A stretch of DNA of 64,000 nt from Neobacillus sp. WH10 (GTDB lineage Bacteria > Bacillota > Bacilli > Bacillales > Cytobacillaceae), in contig NZ_CP126110.1 in NCBI RefSeq assembly GCF_030123405.1, forward strand, positions 2,852,001-2,916,000, given 5' to 3'. Both the position numbers and the translations under genes were made by a program. The notes beneath the pieces are model-generated. The model saw only the letters and a list, made by a program, of their open reading frames with translations, searched no databases and was not told where the DNA came from. Positions 28,401-35,462 of the stretch are shown one piece after another. Positions within the stretch are counted from its first letter, which is position 1; each line of letters begins with the position of its first letter.

Positions 28401-29732
28401 CATCGAGGTTCCATTCCATCCGCCTTCATAGCTGCCCCCAGGAACAGAAGAACGGATATTGACACCTGGTGCTGCAATTTCTGGTTTGATTTCCCCATAT
28501 GGAGATGGTCCAAGTAAGGAAAAGCTTCCAAGTTTGTTGTTAATATCGGTAGCTCCTGTCGCGAAGGATTCTGGGTAGTTTGCCGGATTGGCAACAGATC
28601 CAGGACCTCCAGGATTACTTATCGTCGTATTCCCAGCAGAGAATTCTGGGAAAATTTCTGCAGCTCTCCACGCATTAACCATTGGACGGTACCACTCATC
28701 AAGCCCAGGACCTCCACCCCATGAATTATTAATGACATCTGGTGCCATGTCAGGGTTTCCACCCGGGGCAATCATCCATTCACCAGCTTCTATTAAATCT
28801 GCATCCGTACCGCCAGCTGCTGTGAATGCCTTTACCGCAATCCACTTTGCACCTGGTGCGACACCGATAATATTGGAACCATTCGGCTCTGAACCAACCA
28901 TTGTTCCTGTTGTATGTGTTCCATGCCCATGATCATCATATGGTGTAGTTTGACCACGTGTTGCATCAAACCAGCTATACGTATTATCTGTTTGACCTGT
29001 AGCAGCATTGTAGCCACGATATTTTTCCTTTAATGCCGGGTGATTCCATTGCACTCCGGTATCAATCGAACCAATGACAACTCCGCTGCCATCAATTCCC
29101 ATTTCCCAAACAGCTGGAGCTCCTACACGGTCGATATTCCATTCAATCGAATTGGTTCCAGCTGCTGGATCTTGTACAGCTGTACCTGCGGTTTTTTCCG
29201 GTACAAACAATTGTCTTGTTTCGTTCGGAAGAATTTTTTCAACCTCTAGAAAAGCCGCTGCTTTTTCCATTACCTCTTGCGTTGCTGTTACTGCAATCGC
29301 ATTCACGATATAGTAGGAATGAACATCCTTGGCCTTTCCAGCCTTCACTTGCTCCTCAAGAAACGCCAACACGTCAGTCTGTGTTTCTTTTGCTGTTGCT
29401 TTTAACTCGGAGACAATTGTGTTTCGCTTCAATGATTTTGTTTTTGCAGGTGTCGCCTTTTGCTGCTTGGCTTTATCATCAGCTGCCTTAGCAACTTTTG
29501 CAGAATCCAGCTGCTCTTTCATTTTGATGAGAAAGGTAACTTTATCCTGACCATCAAATTGGTTGTAAAGTGATTTTGTTACTTTTTGCTTCGGTGTTGG
29601 CACCTGATCCTTCGCTGAAGCACTTACTCCTTTTGTTTCAGCGTTCGCATTCATTTGCGGCTGAAGAAGCAATGGCAACACTAGGATGACGGTTAATAGA
29701 GTGGATAATAATCGTCTTTTCTTTCTTTTCAT
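25443..29732 (-). CDS. bpr: Bacillopeptidase F-like secreted S8 serine protease
   Basis: A 1429-residue exported protease, close to the 1433 residues of B. subtilis Bpr. A basic signal peptide (KRKKRRLLSTLLTVILVLP, cleavage near ANA-ET) is followed by an inhibitor-I9-like propeptide (about 50-180). The subtilisin domain has the triad D224 (GSIDTGVQ), H270 (DDHGHGTHT) and S443 (GWNGTSMAGPH), with oxyanion N368. An immune-inhibitor-A/MAM-like beta domain (about 635-790), two carboxypeptidase-regulatory-like repeats, a beta domain and Ig-like tails follow. It degrades extracellular protein for nutrition. No cell-wall sorting signal is present, so release or C-terminal processing is likely. Confidence 0.95.
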   Translation of the reverse strand: MKRKKRRLLSTLLTVILVLPLLLQPQMNANAETKGVSASAKDQVPTPKQKVTKSLYNQFDGQDKVTFLIKMKEQLDSAKVAKAADDKAKQQKATPAKTKSLKRNTIVSELKATAKETQTDVLAFLEEQVKAGKAKDVHSYYIVNAIAVTATQEVMEKAAAFLEVEKILPNETRQLFVPEKTAGTAVQDPAAGTNSIEWNIDRVGAPAVWEMGIDGSGVVIGSIDTGVQWNHPALKEKYRGYNAATGQTDNTYSWFDATRGQTTPYDDHGHGTHTTGTMVGSEPNGSNIIGVAPGAKWIAVKAFTAAGGTDADLIEAGEWMIAPGGNPDMAPDVINNSWGGGPGLDEWYRPMVNAWRAAEIFPEFSAGNTTISNPGGPGSVANPANYPESFATGATDINNKLGSFSLLGPSPYGEIKPEIAAPGVNIRSSVPGGSYEGGWNGTSMAGPHVSAAIALLKQANASLTVDDLERILQTTAIPLTDNKYPTSPNNGYGSGLLNVFDAVSSVVSGLGKLKGQVTKEGTDSEAPVLTHSQPATVFAGMPLTLEASAADNISVTNVSLQYQKQDGSWTTVAAQRISGDYKNGTYRVNIPGADISGNALVYKWKALDFGGNESVSEHSVTVLPGITVGYVANFESNPDGWTSYGANNSWQWGKPTNGPGAAFSGEKVYATNLTGNYDSKANASLQMPPIDLPEGSSYLQFKQWYELERNYDYGHVFVSTDGVNWVQKLRVNNLSNGWIDGEVNLSEYAGQRIYVAFNLTTDGSVTKQGWYIDDVRLTNAPLAAPQKAEVDVTTEKEESAADSVKKEKVNPDKLTMMMPEVKKDASTEKAAPMQLPMQAQVTVVESGRSVTTNPANGSFEITHSAGTFTVIAESYGYHSQTKSVTIAQDGEATANFTLQEKAKGTVAGTIKNKQSGQPVAGATVYVIEDAAVQPVQTDENGHFSLTGYEGDYTLKVIAPHFYSQEATIKLKGNIEQNFDIKPFIGFPGEIGYDDGTAENARAFYDSGNGWAVKMSLAKGQKKALVTGGLFRFWTSEWPVPGGTAFKVAVYDASGPDGAPGKKIAGPFDATALRNGQWTKVDLSNHGIIVEGDFYIVYIQADVNTKAPGMATDEDGTNAKRSWQLVGGAWTPSPEAEGNYMIRAVVDYEVTEPTITSPVDGTFTNIETVTVKGEAAPTAKVHIFNKGKEVATVDSKDDGTYSVDVKLNKGENQLTAKASTAQGMTDASAPVNVTYDADAPELTIGSPADGSKLNKETVTVTGTVADNYLNFVLVNGTTAKVVDGKYSARIMLDEGKNEIKVMAKDKAGNTTEKSVKVDVKYTAPLIQNVKPEVDKVLKKGESVKIEFTSEPGVKASFFIHMPLTQTRTSQLANATELPMMEVSPGYYVGYYTATKDMVAAGATIEVKAVDSFGNESRQTANGKLYINVKK

Positions 29733-30087
29733 CCTCTTACCCCCTAAGTATTTTCCTTATTCACTGAAACTACTACCCTCCTTCCCTCGCACACTATATG
29801 TCAGAAACTAGGTGCTAACTTAAAAATAGCTGTTTAACATTTGTTTTTGTGTCATATTATGTCACATAAATTTGAATAATCAGAAATTGATAGTTTGGTT
29901 GTGGTTGGGAAAATTGGAAAATTAGTCCATAATAATGTCGACAGTTCTAATTTCATAGTTAATATAAATCCTTATTACTATTTCCTTCTTCTTTATATGG
30001 GGGGATATTTCTATTCTTTCAAAAATTGAGCCATTATTCCTAGTTTAATTGATACAGATAAATAGAAAGAAATTTACATTTCATGAT

Positions 30088-30101
30088 TGTAAGCGCTTTA
30101 T
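30088..30101. promoter_or_regulatory. cre-like (CcpA) site upstream of bpr
   Basis: TGTAAGCGCTTTAT matches the cre consensus at 12 of 14 positions; only the last two differ. It lies about 355 bp before the bpr start, which is far for direct control. Confidence 0.35.
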
Positions 30102-30116
30102 TTTCCCAGTTTCCTA

Positions 30117-30161
30117 ATTAATAAGGAGAGCCGCATGAATAGGTATGCAGCTCTCCTTTTT
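30117..30161. terminator. Terminator hairpin
   Basis: AAGGAGAGC pairs with GCTCTCCTT and an inner GCAT/ATGC helix continues the stem; TTTTTT follows on the plus strand and TTATTAATT on the minus strand. It most likely ends the minus-strand hydrolase gene, although the better U-run faces the other way. Confidence 0.65.
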
Positions 30162-30206
30162 TCTCTAACTGTGTAAAAATCATTTTTTTAAAAGAGCCTA
30201 TTGTTT

Positions 30207-31091
30207 TTATGAAAGTATAGTTGAATCAATTGATTGAAGGAAATCTCCAATTACCGCTATAAACTCTTCTGGCTCCTCGATATACGGCATATGAGCACTT
30301 TTTTCAAAAACATGGAATTTCGCGTGAGGCGTTAAGCTGGTGTAAAACTGTGTTGTTTCCGGAGTAGCTTCATCAAAACGCCCACATGTATATAAAGTTT
30401 GGCAGGTAATTTCCTTTAACTGGGATGTACAGTCAAATTCCTTCAGATTTCCAAGCACAGTAAATTCTGACGGGCCCCAAATAATATTGTAAATTTCAGA
30501 ATTGCGATACCATGAAGGTCTTTGTTCCAACCATTCGGGCTGCTTCTCCATTCTGTTAACAAAATGTTTACTAAATACGTCAATAGCAGCTTCAAATTCT
30601 TCTGAATCAGTCGTCCCATTTTCTTCACAGTGTTTAATCGTTTCCTGCACATCAAGTGGCAGTTTCTTAAGGTTTCGCTTTTGATCCTTCTCCCATAATG
30701 GAGCGCTAAGGCAAGGACTAGAAAAAATAACACTTTTCACACCGCTTGGCTTCGTTAAGCAATATGCAGCCGCGAGAGTTGTCCCCCAGGAATGACCAAG
30801 AATATGTACTTCATCAAGTTTAAGGGCTTGCCGCACTTGTGCTAATTCTTCTACGAATCGTTCGATGCTCCAAAGAGACGTGTCCGTTGGTCTATCAGAT
30901 TTTCCGCATCCCAATTGATCATATAAAATCACAGGCCGTTCCTTTGCAAGAGCCTTTAAACCTTGCAGGGAATAAGACGAAGACCCCGGCCCGCCATGCA
31001 AAATAATTACCGGTGTTCCCCCGCCGTTTTCATCGAATATCTGATACCAAACTCTTCCTCCAGTTACATCAATAAATCCTTCTTTATGCAT
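30207..31091 (-). CDS. Proline iminopeptidase-family alpha/beta hydrolase
   Basis: A 294-residue cytoplasmic alpha/beta hydrolase of peptidase family S33. The oxyanion motif HGGPGSSSYSL, the conserved YDQLGCGKSDRP and the nucleophile elbow GHSWGTTLAAAY (Ser) all fit proline iminopeptidase and tricorn-interacting F1-type enzymes. The catalytic Asp lies in TCGRFDEATP and the His in EKSAHMPYIEEP. Such enzymes remove N-terminal proline or other residues from short peptides, which would suit a cell that secretes Bpr, encoded just downstream on the same strand. No operon link is shown because a terminator separates them. Confidence 0.92.
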   Translation of the reverse strand: MHKEGFIDVTGGRVWYQIFDENGGGTPVIILHGGPGSSSYSLQGLKALAKERPVILYDQLGCGKSDRPTDTSLWSIERFVEELAQVRQALKLDEVHILGHSWGTTLAAAYCLTKPSGVKSVIFSSPCLSAPLWEKDQKRNLKKLPLDVQETIKHCEENGTTDSEEFEAAIDVFSKHFVNRMEKQPEWLEQRPSWYRNSEIYNIIWGPSEFTVLGNLKEFDCTSQLKEITCQTLYTCGRFDEATPETTQFYTSLTPHAKFHVFEKSAHMPYIEEPEEFIAVIGDFLQSIDSTILS

Positions 31092-31337
31092 TCAAACTCC
31101 CCCTTATATTTGTTTGTTGTTGATACGTTTATCTTTTTCTCTCACAATGAATCTGTCATCAATACGGCACGAATTCGCTCATCATTCTTGGCAGTGCTCA
31201 AAATAACTTTTTCCTTTCGCACCGCTTTTGCCTCCCACCACGTATATTTTGTCACATACTAGTATTCTATGAGGTCATAATTATTCCCTTTGAATGTTTC
31301 GGAAATAATATTATCCTTTAAATTGTTGAAAAGTTTC

Positions 31338-31648
31338 TACGAGGAGGTTTATGGGAATTTCCGTGAAAAAGTTGACGTAGGGGGAGTCTACGTGGAGATT
31401 TGGGTTGGAATTCTTTGAAAAAGTTGATGTAGAACGAGTCTACGTGGAGATTCGGAGTGGAATTCTTTGAAAAAGTCGATGTAGAACGAGTCTACGTGGA
31501 GGATCGCGGTCGAATTCTTTGAAAAAGTCGATGTAGAACGAGTCTACTTGGAGGTTCGGAGTGGAATTCATTGAAAAAACAGATGTAGAGCGCTTCTACG
31601 TACCCTTTTTCGGTGGATTTCTTTTTAAAAGGTAACCTAGACATGTTC
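31338..31648. repeat. Six tandem 52-bp repeats with a TAGA/TCTA dyad at unit junctions
   Basis: Six consecutive units start with TAC at 31338, 31389, 31441, 31493, 31545 and 31597; the first is 51 bp and the rest exactly 52 bp. Shared core segments are TACGTGGAG, GAATTCTTTGAAAAAG and GATGTAGAACGAGTC. Each junction reads GTAGA-ACGAG-TCTAC, an inverted repeat. The last unit is the most diverged (TACGTACCC). No reading frame continues through the array; it sits between two minus-strand genes. Repeats are not separated by unique spacers, so this is not a CRISPR. Confidence 0.9.
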
Positions 31649-31678
31649 TACATTCAGATAGCCTTTTAAAATAAACAA

Positions 31679-31713
31679 AAGACCCGAACCCACAGTTAAA
31701 ACTTGGGTCAGGC
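31679..31713 (-). terminator. Terminator of the glycerate kinase gene
   Basis: On the minus strand GACCCAAG pairs with the later GGGTTCGGGTC region and is followed by TTTTGTTTATTTT, nine bases after the stop. Confidence 0.7.
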
Positions 31714-31721
31714 CTCCTAAA

Positions 31722-32855
31722 TTATCGTTTCATCTTCCAAACAGCTGCAATATTGGCGGCTGTCCTTTCTACATATTCCGCCGCATGTGTAAAGGCATCC
31801 TCTAGTAAGACAACACCTGGAACGATACTAAAAACCGCATCAATTCCATAGTCGTGGACTATATCGCTGTCATTTGCAATATTACCTGCGATTCCAACAA
31901 CAGGGGTTCCAAACTTTTTAGCCGTTTTCGCTATACCAATCGGGGTTTTCCCAAAAATCGTCTGTCCATCAATCTTTCCTTCCCCGGTAATCACCAAATC
32001 AGCATCTTGAACGAACTGAGAAAGCCCGGTTGCCTCAATGACAATATCAACGCCCCGCTTCAGCTCTGCATTTAGGAAGGCAAGCAAACCTCCACCGAGA
32101 CCACCGGCCGCACCGGCACCAGATACATCCTTAATCTTTTTACCGAGATCACACTCAATAATGTCAGCAAAATGGCTAAGATTCGTATCCAATTGGGCAA
32201 CCATTTCCGGGGTTGCTCCTTTTTGCGGTCCAAAAATGGCTGAGGCTCCTCTTTCCCCTGTAAGCGGATTATCAACATCACAAGCAACCTCTATTTTGAT
32301 CTCTTTTAACCGTGGGTCTATATCTGCTAGATCGATCGACTCTAAATCACCAAGTGAGCCCCCACCTTCACCAATTTCATTCCCATTTCTATCAAGGAAT
32401 TGGACTCCGAGGGCTTTCGCCATTCCCGCACCGCCATCATTTGTAGCACTACCACCAATTCCAATGATGATATGGTTGACACCATAATCGAGAGCAGCAG
32501 CGATTAATTCCCCTGTCCCTCGAGTTGAGGTGATCAAAGGATTTCGTTTTTCAGCTGGGACAAAGTGTAAACCTGAAGCTGCCGCCATTTCAATCACAGC
32601 TGTTGTCTTGTTACCGAGAATTCCGAAAAAGGCCTCTACAGGTACACCAAGAGGGCCAGTTACTTTTTTTCGAATAATTTCCCCTCCAGTTGCATCGACA
32701 AGGGACTGTACCGTCCCTTCGCCACCATCAGCCATTGGGATTTTTAGATACTCCGCATGAGGAAAATGACGTTTAAATCCTTTTTCGATGGCATCTGCTA
32801 CCTCAAGTGCAGACAAACTTTCCTTAAATGAATCTGGAGCAATGACAATTTTCAT
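31722..32855 (-). CDS. glxK: Glycerate 2-kinase (GlxK/GarK family)
   Basis: A 377-residue kinase that phosphorylates D-glycerate, feeding it to glycolysis. It opens with MKIVIAPDSFKESLSALEVA, the family hallmark, followed by PMADGGEGTVQSLVDATGGE and GIGGSATNDGGAGMAKALG, which form the substrate and nucleotide loops. The C-terminal part carries VSGAGAAGGLGGGLLAFLNA and TGEGKIDGQTIFGKTPIG. Length is normal for the type-II family. It is single-gene here; no glyoxylate or tartronate genes lie nearby, so the source of glycerate is unknown. Confidence 0.94.
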   Translation of the reverse strand: MKIVIAPDSFKESLSALEVADAIEKGFKRHFPHAEYLKIPMADGGEGTVQSLVDATGGEIIRKKVTGPLGVPVEAFFGILGNKTTAVIEMAAASGLHFVPAEKRNPLITSTRGTGELIAAALDYGVNHIIIGIGGSATNDGGAGMAKALGVQFLDRNGNEIGEGGGSLGDLESIDLADIDPRLKEIKIEVACDVDNPLTGERGASAIFGPQKGATPEMVAQLDTNLSHFADIIECDLGKKIKDVSGAGAAGGLGGGLLAFLNAELKRGVDIVIEATGLSQFVQDADLVITGEGKIDGQTIFGKTPIGIAKTAKKFGTPVVGIAGNIANDSDIVHDYGIDAVFSIVPGVVLLEDAFTHAAEYVERTAANIAAVWKMKR

Positions 32856-33058
32856 CTTATTTCCTCTCCTGTCAATCCCAATTTACCGCTCATTTTTCAA
32901 ATTCCTGAAAGCGTCTCATCATACTTAACATTCTTTGAGTGTACTAACAGTGCTGGGTAATTGCTATGTAATCTGCGTGAAAAATTATCTCTTTTCCAAA
33001 ATGAAGTTTTTCATAAACTTTTACTATTTTGCAAACGATATAGATGGAGGTGAACAAA

Positions 33059-33202
33059 ATGGAAAAAGATAATAAACAAAACATTGAGCATAACAATGAG
33101 GAAATAATGAATAGAGTGAATCAAACCTTTGATAAGATAAGTCAGGATGTTAAAAACATGATAAATAATAATGATTCGTCCGATAATGAACAATACTCCT
33201 AA
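33059..33202 (+). CDS. Small hydrophilic protein (47 residues)
   Basis: An ATG after GGAGGTG opens a 47-codon frame with a TAA at 33200-33202. The product is highly charged and rich in Asn, Asp, Glu and Lys (EKDNKQNIEHNNEEI, then NRVNQTFDKISQDVKNMINN). It has no signal or TM segment and looks like a short amphipathic helix with a disordered tail. A strong hairpin follows immediately. The ribosome binding site, frame and terminator make it a likely real gene. No family recognised. Confidence 0.65.
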   Translation: MEKDNKQNIEHNNEEIMNRVNQTFDKISQDVKNMINNNDSSDNEQYS

Positions 33203-33222
33203 CGCCAGAAATGGCGTTTTTT
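33201..33222. terminator. Terminator between convergent genes
   Basis: AACGCCA and TGGCGTT pair with a short loop, followed by TTTTTT on the plus strand. Confidence 0.8.
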
Positions 33223-33223
33223 A

Positions 33224-34054
33224 TTAGCCTTTTAAAAATTTTATTTTATAAAATAGAATGCTTAACACCAAAGTAATCAATGAAAAAAATAAAGCAAAAC
33301 TTGAAAATGCGAGCACGTAGACATTATATTTCGCTATTTTTACAACCAGCCGATAACTGTCCATTTGAAATAATCCTGCAATTAGATTAAACAAAACAAG
33401 CAATACGAAAATCGTTAAGAGTCCTTTTGCGGATCCTTGGATATCCGCTTTACTTAAAGCGATGTGAGAAGAAATACTTATAGCTATTATTAAAAAAATC
33501 CAAAATAAAGGGTTTATGAGATTTTCTATAGTAAAGAGACTCTTGAAAATCACAATAACTGCTTCAGCTATTATTTTTAAAACCGATAAATCAAATTTAT
33601 CAACAGTAATATGATGTTGAATCTGGTCTAAAAAGGCTATATAGGATTGAGGTACTAAAAAATACATACTTAATATCAACGAGCCGATGCCGCTAAATAT
33701 AGGACCCAAGCCGATAAAAAAATTTCCCACTTGCTGGTAAATACTATGACGATTATAAGTGTGCTCAACATAGCCGAGCACCCCATTAGGACTATTCAAC
33801 TGTAAAAGCTTTACCTTCGTTACTCGATGGCCCCAAATGAAACACTGTATAAGGTGCCCTATTTCATGAATTGGAGTTCCAATCCATGCAGTTACAAGGA
33901 TCCCTCGTGGGCCAAACGTACGTACCAGATATCTATTTGAATACCTTTCAAGTATTCCTAATAGTAAACCAACAGCCATCAAGATGCCTAATAGGTAAAA
34001 CAATTCAACAAAGCTAAGCAACAAGGTATTAAAAAAAGAGAATAGGAAATCCAT
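33224..34054 (-). CDS. Membrane protein with HEXXH motif (putative M50-like metalloprotease)
   Basis: A 276-residue protein with about six hydrophobic segments. Residues H63, E64 and H67 form HEIGH in a context typical of membrane proteases (GTPIHEIGHLIQCF). A second motif common in site-2-type proteases, an N/D-x-x-P-G, is not obvious; the closest is FFIGLGPIFSGIG near residue 115. The protein may be a membrane-embedded peptidase that cuts substrate helices, as SpoIVFB or RseP do, but this is not proven. It lies between a 47-residue gene (convergent) and a repeat-containing spacer. I cannot name a family. Confidence 0.7.
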   Translation of the reverse strand: MDFLFSFFNTLLLSFVELFYLLGILMAVGLLLGILERYSNRYLVRTFGPRGILVTAWIGTPIHEIGHLIQCFIWGHRVTKVKLLQLNSPNGVLGYVEHTYNRHSIYQQVGNFFIGLGPIFSGIGSLILSMYFLVPQSYIAFLDQIQHHITVDKFDLSVLKIIAEAVIVIFKSLFTIENLINPLFWIFLIIAISISSHIALSKADIQGSAKGLLTIFVLLVLFNLIAGLFQMDSYRLVVKIAKYNVYVLAFSSFALFFSLITLVLSILFYKIKFLKG

Positions 34055-34154
34055 CTTTATTTCCTTTCATTCCAAGGTTGTTTTCTATTCTCCATGTTAT
34101 ACCATTCTCATAAAAAACATTCATTTGGCCTTGATGTGAGAGAGGTTGTTTTTA

Positions 34155-34265
34155 TGTCCCTTTTAGTGACCGGTTATGGATTTTTTTCCCGTCCACGGGT
34201 ACTGTGATCCTCTCAGAGTGACCGGCCGCTGCTTTTTTTCCCTATCATGGGCACTATGAACCTCT
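34155..34265. repeat. GGGCAC/GTGACCGG intergenic repeat, copy 2
   Basis: TAGTGACCGG, CGGGTACTGTGA, GAGTGACCGG and GGGCACTATGA recur within 110 bp in direct and inverted order. It is a diverged relative of the repeat at 12967 and at 40976. Confidence 0.5.
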
Positions 34266-34300
34266 CTATTTAATTCTTTAACAAGTATTTTTCCATCTAT

Positions 34301-35278
34301 TTACCAAGGATACTCCCCTTCCTTATTTTTATCCGTTTTGGAAAAATAAGCAGGTTGATAGCTTCGTACAAATTTATTTGTATTAGCGTTAATGTATCCG
34401 GAACCGTATGTCGGATCTTCAGACTGCCACACACCATTCAACATAACTTCATTCCAAGCATGGTTTTCACCATAAGCAATTTTCGCTTCAATACCTACAG
34501 CTCGGTGAAGGGCAGCACTTAAATGAGCATAGCCGGTACAGAGCACTATACGAGATTGTAAGGTTTGCTGTGCAGAATAGATTGGCGGGTTGGTTGAATT
34601 TACAAGTGGAGCATTATAGGAGATATTTTTTGCTACCCACTCAAAAATGGCCCGCGATTTTTCTATATCCGATTCCTTTCCGCTCGTTATGTTTTGGGCT
34701 AAAGCCGAAATGGCTGGGTCATTACTTTGAACCATGTAACTTGGAGCTAAATACGGGTCTTCATCTGTTAATGTATATTGGGCATAGCCAAGAACCTTAT
34801 TCGGATCGTTTTCCTTTCCATTGTAATATTCATCCAGGTTGATGATTACATCCCCTACTGTATAGGTTAGTGGATAAGCATAATTTATTTTTCCATTGGT
34901 AAAAGGAACCTTTATGGTTGTATCCTTATGGGCTCGCACTTCTTGAATATATAAAATGACACCATCCGCATTATTGTATTTTCCATATTCTGTAGGTTTC
35001 CCTGTTACAACAAGCTTTCCGTTTTCTACTGTTACGTCATAGGTTTGAATCTCCGTTGGCTGATAGTTTCCCTTCGAGGGTGCCGAGGTAGAAGTTGTAG
35101 GTTTTTGCTCATTTACTTTAGCTTCACTGGTTTCATTTTCTTGATTCCCCTCGTCTGATAATTGGAAACTATTTATGTTCAAGAAGCTTTTTATTTCTTC
35201 AACTGAAGGAATCATATTTTTTTCGGATAAAAACATAAATGCACAAAAACATATGAAAAGAAAGAATAGTTTTTTCAA
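34301..35278 (-). CDS. Membrane-anchored transglutaminase-like domain protein
   Basis: A 325-residue protein if started at the TTG eight bases after TGAGGTG; a GTG four codons upstream overlaps that site. An N-terminal hydrophobic segment (KKLFFLFICFCAFMFLS) suggests an uncleaved anchor or signal. A Ser/Thr-rich linker follows (TSTSAPSKGN). The C-terminal half is a transglutaminase-like cysteine fold: Cys in RIVLCTGYAHLSAAL, His in GENHAWNEVML and Asp in SEDPTYGSG. Bacterial members crosslink or cut peptides and are often extracytoplasmic. The substrate is unknown. It lies beside the HEIGH-motif gene. Confidence 0.88.
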   Translation of the reverse strand: MKKLFFLFICFCAFMFLSEKNMIPSVEEIKSFLNINSFQLSDEGNQENETSEAKVNEQKPTTSTSAPSKGNYQPTEIQTYDVTVENGKLVVTGKPTEYGKYNNADGVILYIQEVRAHKDTTIKVPFTNGKINYAYPLTYTVGDVIINLDEYYNGKENDPNKVLGYAQYTLTDEDPYLAPSYMVQSNDPAISALAQNITSGKESDIEKSRAIFEWVAKNISYNAPLVNSTNPPIYSAQQTLQSRIVLCTGYAHLSAALHRAVGIEAKIAYGENHAWNEVMLNGVWQSEDPTYGSGYINANTNKFVRSYQPAYFSKTDKNKEGEYPW

Positions 35279-35414
35279 AAAGTACAACACCTCAACTTTC
35301 TCACTCAGATTATATATGAATAGAGTACATGATTATCAATTTAGTTTATTCTACTATATTTCACTATAAATTCGAAATTCCAGTAATTTTTATGTCGGAT
35401 ACGATACGATTTGA

Positions 35415-35420
35415 TATAAT
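35415..35420 (+). promoter_or_regulatory. Putative -10 element of the TetM-like gene
   Basis: A perfect TATAAT lies 43 bp before the ATG. The -35 region is poor (TGTCGG or TTTATG depending on spacing), so the promoter call is tentative. Confidence 0.4.
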
Positions 35421-35462
35421 CAATAACATAAAAAATGGGCTTTTGATTTTTGGGGTGGCATA

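Larger units (their letters stand above)
29733..30206. other. Intergenic region upstream of bpr
   Basis: About 470 bp. It must carry the bpr promoter; a TATAGT at about 29797-29802 on the minus strand is a possible -10. It also holds a cre-like site and a hairpin, listed separately. No gene is visible. Confidence 0.4.

Noticed and set aside
31338..31648. Possible CRISPR array
   Set aside because: The units are contiguous, with no unique spacers between conserved repeats, and no cas genes are present.
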